NCBI GenBank assembly: GCA_000727475.1 | Contig: KL647288.1 | Location: 1,275,285 to 1,339,284 of the forward strand | DNA length: 64,000 nt | Origin: Sarcocystis neurona | Lineage: Eukaryota > Apicomplexa > Conoidasida > Eucoccidiorida > Sarcocystidae | Reading direction: 5' to 3' | Shown here: piece after piece, positions 1-12,199 of the stretch | Position numbering within the stretch: position 1 is the first letter of the stretch | Layout of the letters: each line of letters starts with the position of its first letter | Translations under genes and position numbers: made by a program | The notes under the pieces: generated by a model | The model's input: the letters and a program-made list of their open reading frames with translations, nothing else | Told to the model about the DNA's origin: nothing | Databases searched by the model: none

Positions 1-1812
1 TGCAGCAGCCAAACCCTTTCTGCTACTCCGCGCACCGCGCACTGCAGCAGACGACCCTACATACTGCTGCGCCGCCTCTTGCTGCATTCCCTGTGCCGCC
101 TCCTGCTGCATTCCCTGTGCCGCCTCCTGCTGCATTCCCTGTGCCGTCTCTTGCTGCATTCCCTGTGTGGCCTGCTGCTGTGTTCCCTGTGTCGCGTGCT
201 GCTGCGTTCCCTGTGTCGCCTGCTGCTGCGTTTTCTGTGTCACCTGCTGTTGGTGGTGCTCCTCCTGCTTCCGTCGCTCGAGGAGACCCCGCTGCTGCGG
301 CTGGTTCGCCGGGCGTGCACCCCTGCAGAAGCAGCTGCGTTCGCTTGCGGGCTGGTAATCCGACTCGCAGAAAGTATCATCAGCAGCCAGAGCAGGTTCG
401 CTACCTCTTGAAGCAGCTGCAGCTGCTGCTGCGCCAGGAGGACATGAATTCATCCACCCAAGCAGCTCTGGCAGACCTGCTGCTTCGAAGCAGTGCTGGG
501 GGTGTCTCAAAGACAGCAGCGCCTCAGCACACGCCTGCTGGAGCGCAATTACATCGTCGTGAGGTCCTGCAGGCGTCAGACTCTCTGCTTCTTGCTGCTT
601 GTCCTCAGACGAAGACGCATCCTGAGGGAAGAGACGCGTTTCCGCATGCCGCTGCACCTGCAGCGCTTCTACTGCTATCTGCTGCGAAGTCGCAGTTTCT
701 TCGTCACAGCCAGAAGCCCCAGCTTCCACGACGGGCAGGCAGCGACAGGCGTCAACAGTGTAATCCCTGCTGCTGCTACAAACGTGCACGCTGGTGCACC
801 TACTCTGGCTGATCTTCGACAAGAAACCTTCAGAGCCGCATGGGTATCTGCTGCTGCAGTCGCTGCTGCTCACTGTAGCGTTGCTGTTGTCGGTATCGCA
901 GTCGTTGCGGCTCCTCGAGGAGCTGCTGTTGCTGCTCGGTCTGCTTCTGTGATGACTGCTGGATTGCATGGGGCTTCCTCTCTCTCCGCTACTGCCACTG
1001 CCCCAGCCGCGGCTGCACGCGCTCGTTGCGCCAGTGGTACTGCTGTGTGCATTGCTCTCACTGAAGAATAGTCTGCCGCAGCTGCTCTGGTAACAGCTGC
1101 TGCTGTCGCTGGCTCGACCGCTGCCGCTGTTGCCTGTCGGGCCCCTGCTGCTGCTGTCACCGGCTGGACGGCTGTTGCTGTTGCTGGACGCACGTCCGCT
1201 GCAGCTGTCGTTGGGACGGCTGCTGGAGTTACTGCTTGGAGCGCTGCCGCGGGCGCTCACCAAGAAGCTGCTGCTGGGCCTGTAGCAGCTGTGGCTATGA
1301 CCGCCGACGACCAGCCGGTTCCACTGCGGGTTGCACAACCGCTGCAGCCGCAGCTGTCTCCGTGCCGCTGTGGCAGCGAGGCGCCGCCGCAGGCGTTCCT
1401 CGTGAGCACGTTGCAAAGCCAACGCTTTTTCCTTTTTCCTGCATAGAAGCAGCTGCAGCCTTGAGATGTTCAGACGTAGAGAGTGAACCTTTGCCGCCGT
1501 CTGCCCTGCTGCAGCCGGAGTGGCGAAAGTGTGGAAATGTTTAGTTGAACTACTACTGCTGCTGCAGCTACCGTTGCGACGGCAGATGGCGCTACTACTG
1601 CCGGAGCTGCTGCTGCTGGGACCGCTGCTACCCACGCTGCGACTCCAGGAGCTTTCGTCGTCACGACTGCGAAGGCTGCTGCAGGTCTCCATGGTCGCAC
1701 TGCTGCTGCTGCAGCTGCTGCTGCTATAGCGAGTGCGGCTGCTGCTCAAGCTACTGCTGCTATCGCTGCAGGGAGTCATGCTGCTGCCGCAGCGAGAGCC
1801 GCTGGTGTACAT
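1..1812 (-). CDS. Ser- and Gln-rich protein, partial (runs off left edge)
   Basis: One minus-strand frame has no stop from 1845 down to base 1 (615 codons); a TGA lies at 1846-1848. The first ATG is at 1810-1812 and another is at 1783-1785, but the 5' end could also be a splice acceptor. The first part is Ser-rich (AGC runs) with scattered charged residues. Between about 900 and 300 the composition is more normal, for example a segment reading AEALLSLRHPQHCFEAAGLP near 440-540. The last part is a Gln-rich repeat built from AQGMQQE units. The long frame crosses non-repetitive sequence without a stop, which favours real coding over a repeat artefact. I do not recognise the protein, and internal introns cannot be excluded. 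Confidence 0.55.
   Translation of the reverse strand, partial: MYTSGSRCGSSMTPCSDSSSSLSSSRTRYSSSSCSSSSATMETCSSLRSRDDESSWSRSVGSSGPSSSSSGSSSAICRRNGSCSSSSSSTKHFHTFATPAAAGQTAAKVHSLRLNISRLQLLLCRKKEKALALQRAHEERLRRRLAATAARRQLRLQRLCNPQWNRLVVGGHSHSCYRPSSSFLVSARGSAPSSNSSSRPNDSCSGRASSNSNSRPAGDSSSRGPTGNSGSGRASDSSSCYQSSCGRLFFSESNAHSSTTGATSACSRGWGSGSSGERGSPMQSSSHHRSRPSSNSSSSRSRNDCDTDNSNATVSSSDCSSRYPCGSEGFLSKISQSRCTSVHVCSSSRDYTVDACRCLPVVEAGASGCDEETATSQQIAVEALQVQRHAETRLFPQDASSSEDKQQEAESLTPAGPHDDVIALQQACAEALLSLRHPQHCFEAAGLPELLGWMNSCPPGAAAAAAASRGSEPALAADDTFCESDYQPASERSCFCRGARPANQPQQRGLLERRKQEEHHQQQVTQKTQQQATQGTQQHATQGTQQQATQGMQQETAQGMQQEAAQGMQQEAAQGMQQEAAQQYVGSSAAVRGARSSRKGLAAA
81..245 (-). repeat. 24-bp then 21-bp coding tandem repeat
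   Basis: Copies start at 81, 105, 129 and 153 (24-bp spacing) and then change to 21-bp units up to about 245. On the minus strand they encode AQGMQQEA-type octads followed by ATQGTQQ heptads. The unit length stays a multiple of three, so the frame is kept. Confidence 0.85.
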
Positions 1813-1848
1813 TGTGAAGACAGCATTGCTTGTTCTTCCCTCGCCTCA

Positions 1849-4800
1849 ACATAGGACGACTCCTGGTGACAATGCTGGGACGCCTCTCTCGCTTCAGCCA
1901 GTGCCTCAAGGTGCTGCAGCTCAAAACTGCGGAGTGTTAACGGCGTCCAAAAGACCGACGCTGATCAGGGCTGGTGTCTGCTGCAGCACTCCAGCATCAC
2001 GGCAGCAGCATCACTAGCAGTAACCGTGGGATAAAAATGCGTAGAGTCTTGCTTTCTCCCGACGATGCTGCTACTTTTAAAAGTGCTTTGCTGAAGCAGA
2101 TAGATGCGCATACTTTATGAAACGCCTTTCCTCTGCTGGGGGGCTCTAGGTAGAGCTCCCATCGCTCCCCCTTCAGCTGCCGCGCATGAGGTGTGCAAAC
2201 TGAAGCATAAATAAGTCGCACCCCCTTACTCTTATGCCTGCAACCGTATTGGTGCACATATGCATATATATATATATACATGTATGTACATAGAGAGGGA
2301 AATCGTTTGGACGTCGAGAGCATGCTAGAGCAAGTAACTGCTACAGCCGTAACTTCTCGCTACTCCTTATCGACATCGACCGTCGGATGTCCCTCTCCCG
2401 GGTCCTTTTCGCCACAACGCCGACAATATACTGCTGCTGTTGCTGCTGGAGATATTCTCGCTGATGCTGGCACTACAGGGTGTAGGCGTCTTTGACCTTG
2501 TGATTCCACCATCTACCGCACTGCAAATTTAAGTCACACGTCTAAAATGCGGGCCATTCATCTGCAATTTTCAAGCCACTTCTTCAGCGTTTCAGTATTA
2601 GCGTGTACAGAGAAAGACGAAGACTGATCAACAGGCACCCGCAGTTCCGTAGACAGACTACCAGCCGTATATGTGGATCTGATGTTGTGCGTATAAACGG
2701 CGTGCAGCAGCCGGCAGAAGTGGTACTGCGGAGCGATACCTCAAGTAACAGTAAGTAAGTTCCTATATTTGGATATGATTGAACGAGATTTGTGATCTGT
2801 GGTGCCAGTAGCAGCGACAAACGCTGTTTCACGCATTGGCGGTGGATTACGACGGAGGCGTGTGCATCTGTGCAGAAGGAAAAGGGAGCACGTTCGAGGG
2901 GAACACAAGATGCCAGCTTCTATCAGCCACCCTGCTCGTATTCCATTCCCGAAGAAAACCACTGGTGTCCACCGAGCGGAGGTCAGATCACGTATTCGTG
3001 AAACGTAGGCTAGCGAGACTTGGTAGTACACACATGTGTCAATACGACCAGTTACACGGAAGTCGACGAAAAAGTTCGAAAAAGTGTAAAAACTGTGCGT
3101 AACAATCACATGAACAGGAAGCAGCCCGCCACTACTGAGACGCAAACCACCAGCGCCGCCGGCGCGGCCACCACTAACGTACTGTGTTCGCGGCTCAGTA
3201 GACAGACGTGAGACTCGAGGACACACTGTTTTTTTGAAGGAAAGGCAGCAGAGTAGTTAACGGGAATCACCCTACCGGACTTCCGGGCGCCACTCATGGC
3301 AGGAAACAGTTCGACCGAAACGGATGCCCATGTTTGTGTGAAGAACCACATAATAATAATAGTAGTGCAGCACAGAGCATGGTGAAGAACAGTCGCAAAC
3401 GGGCACCGTGCTTCTGCGTTAATTTGGACGTGCACACTGACTGAAACAAGGAAACTGACGATAGAGACGACTGACGGCAACTACTACAGGCGGGCGAATG
3501 TAGAGAGAGAGCCTGCGAAAAGTCTCCCTCTTCCATAGTGTCCGTCAATTAGTGTTGTGTACCCTGCAGAAAGATACCACGCAGTTCCTGAAAAAAGAAA
3601 GCGGATGTGCATCGAAGCATCGAAGACCCACAGCAGGTTATCTACGTAAGATTTATCAGCGTCGCAGAACAAAACGTTTCCACGACCTTTCAAGTGTATG
3701 TACGGCGCGTATGCCTGCTCACCCATTCACGTGCCCTACATCCCGTCAGCCGCAAAAACGTCGAAGATTCAAGAATTAGTGAGGCTGGTCAATAGCTACA
3801 CAAAAGGAAAAAAAGAACGTGTTCCGAAGCTTCGTAACATGTGGCGTACACATGAGAGATGCTGTGCTCGTCGGTTTACCGGCTCTAAATGAAAAACTGC
3901 ATTTGTAGAGGGGGATTCACGGAAGCCTACGGTTGGTTTCTGACTCCACGCCTATCAAAATCACGCCATTTAAGTAAGGTAGACCACTTTTCTGAACTCA
4001 AACACGATCCCGTTTTTTAGCCTCTACGAGTCGTCAGCATGTCAGCACTGCCCGCTGGCGGGCCGGCTAGCTCGCACGGCGCTGTCACCGCCGGTCGCAC
4101 AATGATTAACGGCGCCCGAAAAGTAAAATGGCAAACAAGCAGGTGGCTTCCCAAAAGAAGTAAGCATACGTAGGAGGAGAGTGGCGGTGGCCGTGCCTGT
4201 GCATACAACTCGAAAGGTGCAGCATATACACGGTGTGTCCGCCTGTATATGCACTTATGTGTGCACACAATGGGCTGCTCTTCTAGAAAACCAATTAACG
4301 ACTCTGTTCTCATACGCTTTTTGTTTCTGAGCGACGACCAGGCCAAGACATCTAACACAGCTCTACAGGCGGAAATTTGACTCGGCAATGTATGACTTTG
4401 GGACACTGGGGAACTGGCAGTGTAGCATCTTAGCAGCGGAACATATGATGAGGGAGGGGCTGCTTTGGGTCACGTCTCACTTCTTGTTCACTTGAGGCTG
4501 TTCACATGGACGGGAAAGGAGTTGGACTATGCTTCAAGTAGGGAGAATCATTATTTCCCTCTACGTGGCGCTGGAGACTTATACGAATGCAGTAATGCGC
4601 ACAGCGTCCTCCAGTGCTCCAGTGTGAGACTTGTTTGAGGACACCGCCAGGGGCGAAGTGGCCCTGCGGAGTTGTGAGGCACGCCGAGTTGGACACGCCT
4701 GTAGAGATCATCCGTAACAGATATATAGATGGATGTAGACTGACAGCAATAGAAACATAGATACACGTAGACAGAGACCCACTGCGCACAGTCGTGAAGA

Positions 4801-7800
4801 GAGCCTCAATAGACACAGCAAGCCGCAGCTGCTCGTCAAACGTGGTGCAACACAGTCACCAGCACGTGGTGTCTGAATTGGTGCGTTGGAGCTCTCGGTA
4901 GACGTGTCGAGCCGCATGCTGATTTTCAGACACAAGTGCTGCACGCTGCTTTCTACATGTCTGAACAAGCGTGGGCTGACCAGGACTGGTACCACCCGTG
5001 TATTAAACAATACGGTGAGCAACTCTTTGATCGTTTAGTCACCGAAACCGACAACGGATGAGATCCTGTAACTCAGTCCACTCGATTCTCGTTGAATGGT
5101 TTTGTTGTGATTCAGTCGGTGTAATGGTGTACGAAGCACCGCTTACATACGATCAACAGGTTCATTGAATCAATCCGTTTTGCACTTTCCAAATGCGGTA
5201 CGTAGACACCTGCAATAGAACCCTCACTGGCGCGACTCCCTGGCAAATAGGTTATTGCGTCAGTCAATGATATGTCTAAAAAACTATATCAATGGGTGCC
5301 GTCCCAACCAGGGATTTACGTTCTGTCTACAAAATATTACTAGGCATGACAAAGTCCCCGACTGCCCAGACGGTACGGGTACAGCTAATTGGTTTTCAAC
5401 ATGGCAGGTAACCTCGCAACGCTGAGGGTGACAGTTTTATCCTGCGGGGGTCTCACCGTTCTCGTCGTAATCCATTTCAAGCGGTCAGCAATGCTTCGGC
5501 ACGCCTCTCCGTCTGGCGCGTATTAGCCTCGTTTAATTTCGCATCGCGCACGGGTACTTTTTCGACGTAGTGTTCGGGAGGATGGCATGTTGATCGTTAG
5601 ACGAATGCGTTATTCTGCTGTTAGCCCCCTTATGGGCAAAAGCTCAGCACCCTACAACGGTGCAGAGTTCATACTGGAGCAGCCGGTTACTTCGTCTTTG
5701 TGCACAGCTCGTAAAACAAGTGGTTAGGCACGTATCCGGAAGTAGTAGGGCGGCTTCTCCGCAGTAGAGCCTATCTTTAGTAGCAGCGCTCCCCGAAAGG
5801 CTTGCGCTTTGAAGGTGCTGAAAGGCGGCTTCTCCGCAGTAGAGCCTATCTTTAGTAGCAGCGCTCCCCGAAAGGCTTGCGCTTTGAAGGTGCTGAAAGA
5901 GGACGAAGCAACCGTTAACCAGTTGGTGTCACTTGAGTGAAGCCACCCGCCCTTCGCATCCGTCGGATGCGGGATACTACCATCTAAAGGGATGCCACAG
6001 CTTTTCACCATTTACTTACTTTAGCTTTCGTGCTTGCTTGCTCTTGAATGGATAACCTGACTTTCTGTCACGCATGAGAAAGAACTCTCTGCTTGTTTCT
6101 GCCATTTTCGGGGCCTCTATGTTTTGCTGCCCTGGGAAGACAAGGAGCCGCTTTATGTAGCATCAGTAATTCTACTTGTGTAACACTGAATTCTCACGCA
6201 ATAGTGTACCAACAGTTAGCAACAGGCAAGAGGCGCACGAGTGCTTGACAGTCTGACGGGGTAATCGAGGAGGTAGCGGAAGTAGAATTCGTGCACTGCT
6301 CTTTGTCTACCCGTCACGCATACCTAATGTTCTTTCGCGTGTCCACCAAGTGTGCGTATATCTGCAGGAAGAAGCCCGTGACGGCTCCTCCAACAGGTTT
6401 TTCAAAATCCAGATGTAGAATACCCACATACATACATATATCACGCTTATTACGTATACGTGCGCGCGTGCGTGGATATTTGTATGTAGCTGTGGGTCTC
6501 CACATGAATGGATCTGTAGGATGGCGGTACAACTGGTGTTACCGACGAAGTCAAGAGACTGCGCACGGCGGAGTGCGCACACGCGCGTCCAGTCGCGCAG
6601 CAACCGGCTAGTCCGAAGTCTTCAGAACACGTGGATTTACCGGCGAAGAAATGTTGGCACGAGGGAAGTCGAGGTCTCCGGGCGAGGTACGACAGGGACA
6701 CGAGGTATTAAGGGGCTGTACAGCAAAAAATGCATTGCAACAAGGACGGAACCGCAATGCTTGACCGCTGTTTATCCATGGACCAGCGTATGCCTTTGTT
6801 TTCGCCTTGCATGATATATACGTAAGTTTCAAGCGGTGAACCTGCAGAACCTCTGTATCTTTTATAGTTTTTCGACGTGTGAGAGTCGGTGCCTGCGCAG
6901 TCTTGGGGGGACTACCTACGTGCTGCGTAGTTTAATTTCCGTCAGCGTGTATCTTCGCTCCATACCATCGCCTTCGCAGCGTCGCATGGCGGCTCCCCGA
7001 CTACATTCGACGGACGTTCCCGAGCTATCTAGCGGCTCTTTTAAGCGTGTAAACACATGGCAAGCCCCTCAGGCGGGGTGCAACTCGACCGGATCCTTCA
7101 CAGTGAGCAGCTACTTAGTCAGAAGTGAAGCTGAAGGAGTTCTTGAAAGACGTATGCCGCTAGATTAGCGACGGTCGCCTCACGCGTCTGCGTACGCGAT
7201 AATGAAGTGAATAGTGACTCGTGTTCCCCCGCTTCATATTACTACGTCACGCACAAAAGAACACGCATGGGACAGCCGTGCTGCTAGTACCTGAACTTGT
7301 AGGTCCTCTCTCTTGACCAAGCTCGCGTCTACAAGTAGAGCGTGTGAAGAAGTCGTCACGCAAATAAGAGACGTACTGATTCGTTATGAGTACGGTGACT
7401 TGCTCGATGTAAACGAGGTACGGAAGCAACACTGTCAAGCCCAATCACCGCTCATGCCAAAAAATTTCAAACACTTTTACAGTACGTCCACATTTACAGT
7501 TCAAGAGAGAGCTCTGACTTCGACTAGCAACACCTCCACCGCACATTAAGTACGTGGATGCGAGCCACCTGCGGAAATTTTTTCGTTTGTTCGCTGGTTT
7601 TCAGGGAACACCGAGAAACTATGTCGAAATGAGAAGAAGAGTCATGTCATAGGGGGAGTGAACGGAAAACGTAAGCTTCGAAAACGCAAGCTTCGAATTC
7701 ATGCGGGCACCACTACGACACGTTCAGTGTGGGAAGGGTCTGTAGTTCCCCGGTGTATGGACACTGCAGCGTACACGGTGTCCTGCCACCGAGCAATTAT

Positions 7801-10357
7801 CTCTGAACGGGCCCGACGGGCACACGTACGACGGTGCCTCCGAGCGCTCGCGGTGGGCAGAAAAAGTATTTCTGCCGTAGCAAAATTGTCTCGGCATGGC
7901 ACAGCGAGTGAGCAGACACCACCACCGACATATGGCACGCAGAAAAACTTAAACGGAGCGGGCTTTGTTTACGTGTGCGCCACTCGAACTAAAAGGATAC
8001 TGCACAGCTGATTAAAATTCGAGGAATCTAGCTTCTGCTATGACAGTACACTGTAGTGCCCTGAGTACGTAAGAAAGGCAGCGTCCACAATCGTGCGTCG
8101 AACGAAAGAACGAAAGAGGTTCCTTCTCATGCAGAAGTGAACATCCCTCAGGTCACCCACCGACACACCACCACCCCTAGCAGTGTACTGCGTGAAACGG
8201 AAAGACAACAGGAATTCTCCTCAGTACCCAAACAAAGCCAACCCTAGTCGGACAAAGACTATTGCGGGTGGCGCAAAAGTGACTGCCAAATCTGCAAAAG
8301 GACGACATTTTTTAAATAGCAGAGCAGCAGTCCCACCTACTCACACGATGAGGTTCCCACTGCAGCCCACCGCCAGCCCTACGTGCACATACGCCGCTAC
8401 AATTACGTGACATATATAACAGCATTCAGAGTTGTCCTGAGAATACGCGCAGATTACCGAAAGGACACGAGATCGCAGTGTCTAGACTGACGAAGGGAGA
8501 TAGCGACCAGCTGAGAGGGAGCAGGGAAGGCCAGAGATACAGACAGAGTTAGACACAGGCAGGACGACAGAGACAGGAAGAGGCACATTGTCACATGTAT
8601 ACAGAGAGTAAATCCTACAGAAACGGCGGGGAGGAGGAGCAAACAAATGGAATAAACTGGAAAACACGAAGACGGACACTACCATGCATACCTAGAGGTA
8701 AACCCCTACAGACTGGGAAATTGAAGGAAATGAGAAAAGTAACAAAAGTGACATGGGTAGACAACTATGGAAATGATGAGTACTGGAGAAACTGCCAGCA
8801 ACTCAGGAGACACGCTAGGCAGCAGTAGGTACGTAGGCAGACGAAGACAGTTAAAGTGTTGACACTGACGCTAGTACAGGCTCAAAAAAGACCGACGAAA
8901 GAATGACAACACGCAGATGTGCCACACAGACAGCTACGAAAGAATGGCAACAGATAGCTGGCTAGAAATATAACAAGTAGGAGACTGAAACACGTTTTTA
9001 CACACTGCACATGTATTCAATAGAATGGGACCACTAGAGACAGCGACTCCTTTTCAGCCAAGCCCAGTAAGTACGACAGCCAGCGGCAAGGGAAAGAGGT
9101 AGCCACAGAGCAGAGGTGTACATACACTTAAAAATTCAGACTGGGACAAACAAGTGGAAGTACGCAGGGCCCGCAGACGGACGGACCCAGAGACAAGGAA
9201 CGAACACGGGGAAATGCCCGAAGTAGACAACTCTTACAAAGATGTCGATACAGCTGAGGGATGGATATATACATACATATACATATATATATACGTGTAT
9301 ACATAGATGCGTGGAAAACTGCAGAGTGTGACAAATATACATGCATGTATGTAAAAATGTACAGGTACAAGCATGTTTCTTCCTGTGTGTAGATCGCTGC
9401 AGGCGGAGAAAGTCCTGCGGCACCAGGAAGAGCTCGCAGAAAACAGTAATAAGAGAGAGCGGACGATGCAAAGAGAGGCGGTACAGGGACAAGATACTGT
9501 TGTCGAATAGGATCGTCAAGCCTCAACAGAGGTACACACAGAAACACGCAGAGAGCCGTATAGGTAGTGTTAAAGAGTTGAGTATCGCTAGCAGCTCCGG
9601 AGAACACAACCAAATTGAGAAAGACGCACGTGTTGATATCAAAGAAAGGCACCTATACACCCGCCCGTGAAACAAGCGCTTGCAAGAAAAAACAACAGAC
9701 GTCGAGTTTCTTGAAGCGCATCAACTCCCCAGCAGCTGTCCATGTTCGCGCGTAAATAAAAACATATACAAGTGCACACTGGTGACACGTAAATTTACAA
9801 TAGAAAAAGACAGCGAGAGCGCACGTTAACATGTGCAGGAGAAAACATCATTGGACGCGCTACCGTCGGACATGCACGTAGGAGAGCCTGTTCCTCCTGC
9901 CGTCGTGTCGCGGCAGCCGCTGCTGCTCCTGCTGCAGTCTCCAGTGCTGTTGCTACTGCTCAGAGACGACTAGACTGTCCACGCGTCAACCCTGCGTGGG
10001 AGAGCCGGTGACACAGGCGAACACCTGTCTTCCTCCTTAACGCATGCAGAAGGGAGCAGCAGCAAACGGCAGGAGATGCTTCCCCGAGCAAATTATCTGC
10101 GTGTTGCAGCAGGCTCATAGAGCGAGTCGAAACAGCTGTTGCTCTGTTGCTACAGGAGAACGAGAACTGCAGTATTTATGACCCGTGCCACCTATTCCCA
10201 TAAAGCGGAACGATAAACAACGGCGCACAGCGTGTGTATCAACCGCACGAACACCAGCTGTTCTGAAGTGGAAGATGCTCCTGATGTTGCTGGCACTGCA
10301 AGAGGCTGTTGTCGTCGTCGACACGCAGCAGTCGCTATTGCTGCTCGTCCCCAGTCG
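1849..10357. other. Repeat-poor stretch without a supportable gene
   Basis: The (CAG)n character of the flanks stops near 2040 and resumes near 9890. Between them base composition is balanced, and open frames are short and mostly begin at non-ATG codons; the longest, about 160-175 codons on the minus strand near 2741-3226 and 9128-9652, look random. A short AT microsatellite lies near 9252-9306 and a 75-bp duplication at 5749-5898. I see no LTRs, transposase motifs or tRNA. Near 9900-10130 trinucleotide repeats return and small exons are possible but unresolved. Confidence 0.6.
5749..5898. repeat. 75-bp direct tandem duplication
   Basis: Two apparently identical 75-bp copies, 5749-5823 and 5824-5898. 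The length is a multiple of three, so a short minus-strand open frame (5724-6011, 95 codons, ATG start) carries the same 25-residue block twice. It is the only clear tandem repeat in this repeat-poor stretch. There is no other evidence that the open frame is a gene. Confidence 0.9.
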
Positions 10358-11939
10358 TTACGGTTGCTGCCGCTGCAGTGACGGCAGTCCCTGCGAAAAC
10401 CGCATGAAAGAAGGCATCGCAGGAGGAGTGGCTGCAGCGAAAACCGACCCCCTGTCCTCCCGGGATGCACTGCTGCTGTTGCTGCTCGTCCCAGTGCTGC
10501 TGCTTCTGCTGGTCGTGTTAGGGTCGCTACTGCTGCTGTCCGTGGACGGGAACGCCTGCAGCACTACCGTTGGCGCCTGGGCAGCGGCACTCGTTGCGAG
10601 CGTCTCTCCTTCCCAAACGGCAGCAGCGACATGTCTCTGCCTTACCGCTTCTCCTGCAGCAGGAGCAGCAGCGACAATGCCCACTTCCTCTGGAGCAGCA
10701 GCAGTAGCCGCTCCTCCGCCTCCAACAGTAAGAGCGCTCGCACTGTCGTCACCTGCGGCAGCAGCACCAGCAGCATGCCAGGTGGCGCATGCGAAGCAGG
10801 GCCGTGGCATCTACTGATGCCTGCAGCTTCCGCGGCTAATATACCATCTGCTCCTGGGCACGTACGTATACCTACCCCACAGTCATCGGTACGCACGTAT
10901 ATCTACGCCCTAGTAACGGTAGCTGGAGCGTAAGACTGCAACGAAAGAGAATTTTGCCCTGCTGCGTGCACCAGACAGATGTGCGCCTATACGTAATGGG
11001 AAGCGTATACATATGTGTATATCTACGTATAAATACATGTGTGGGTATGTATGTATTGCAGTTTTCATATAAACACACACACATCTACGTATGTATACGC
11101 CATACAAATGCGTATGCAAACAGGCTTCAAAGTGGCGTCCAGAACACGTGCATGCAGCAGCACACGAAAGCACTGCATTAAAACGCAGCCCGGTTCAGCA
11201 GCAGCGGCAGCACTGCACCGCGCATCGGGATATCGTCGGAGAAATGCGACGAACGTCTGGCATGCAGAGCAGAAGGCGTTTTTCACAGCAAGAAAGGGAG
11301 AGACGCACAGCAGCAGCAACAGCAGGACGAGCCAACAGCAGCAAAAGAATGCAGCAGCAGAGAAAACTAGCAGCAAGAACGGCGGAGAAAAGGGGCAGCA
11401 GCAGCAGAGGGAAGCAGCAGGGGGGGGAGAGGCGTCACCAGGTTAGAATAGAGGAGAGGAGCAGCTTCCGTATCGAGTCCCCCCGCAGCAGCAGCACTGC
11501 TCTTGAAGAGAAGACAACTGAAGAGCAGCCTACCATTGCAGGTCGCTGGCGGCTTCGCAGCAAGGCGAGCTTCTGCTGCTGCTCGGACTTCAGCGAAGCA
11601 TTCGAGTACATCTGCTGGCTCTGGCACTTCTGCTGCTGCAGAATAACGCGCTGGAAAAGTGGGGCGCACTGCAGCCGCAGCGGCAGTCGCAGTAGCAGGC
11701 GAAGAACCTTCCACCGTAGGAGAGGACTCCCCACTACTGGAGGAGGAAGCAGAAACACCAGCAGCAATACTTGCACCGCCTCCTTCCGGCGTAGCTACCT
11801 CTGCTGCTGCTGCTGCAGAGCTTCTTCTCCTTCGTCTCGCTGCTGCTGCTGCCAAGGCACGCATGTCGGTGATAACTATCGTCGATTCTTCGAAGCGGGT
11901 GAGTTCTTCAATACGGTCTGCCTCCATCAAAACTGCCAT
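10358..11939 (-). CDS. Two-exon Ala/Ser-rich protein, about 266 aa
   Basis: Exon 1 is 11534-11939 and exon 2 is 10358-10752. The ATG at 11937-11939 follows an in-frame TAG at 11961-11963. The N-terminus, MAVLMEADRIEELTRFEEST, is ordinary charged sequence, followed by an Arg run and Ala/Ser-rich linkers. Exon 1 ends at a GTAGGC donor in phase 1. Exon 2 begins after a CTGCTGCCGCAG acceptor in matching phase and reads GDDSASALTVGGGG, ending at TAA (10358-10360). The 781-bp intron carries CTG-type repeats on the sense strand, unlike the exons. Total is about 266 codons. The terminal TAA overlaps a possible GTAACG donor, so a further exon downstream is possible. Function not recognised. Confidence 0.6.
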
Positions 11940-11992
11940 GCCCCCCGCGCCAAATTCCTCCTAAAGCAGCAGCAGCAGCCGGCCACAGCAGC

Positions 11993-12070
11993 AGCAGATG
12001 GCCACAGCAGCAGATGGCCACAGGAGCAGCAGATGGCCACAGGAGCAGCAGGTGGCCACAGGAGCACCAG
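11993..12070. repeat. 19-bp minisatellite upstream of the two-exon gene
   Basis: Units containing GATGGCCACAGGAGCAGC are spaced 19 bp apart (near 12012, 12031 and 12050), with degenerate copies on both sides. The unit is not a multiple of three, so it is unlikely to be coding. It starts about 50 bp upstream of the ATG of the 10358-11939 gene. Confidence 0.7.
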
Positions 12071-12199
12071 ACGGATACCGCGGCAGGTACGTCGCAGACA
12101 TGCAGCGCACACAGACGAGAAGAGGAGAAGGAAGAGTAAAACGTGTACATACTCAGCACGCGACTGGCCGTCCATGGCGATGCGACACAACTGTCTTTT

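Noticed and set aside
9128..9652. Minus-strand frame of about 174 codons in the repeat-poor stretch
   Set aside because: Opens at a non-ATG codon, hydrophobic/Tyr-rich from AT repeats, no supporting splice signals.
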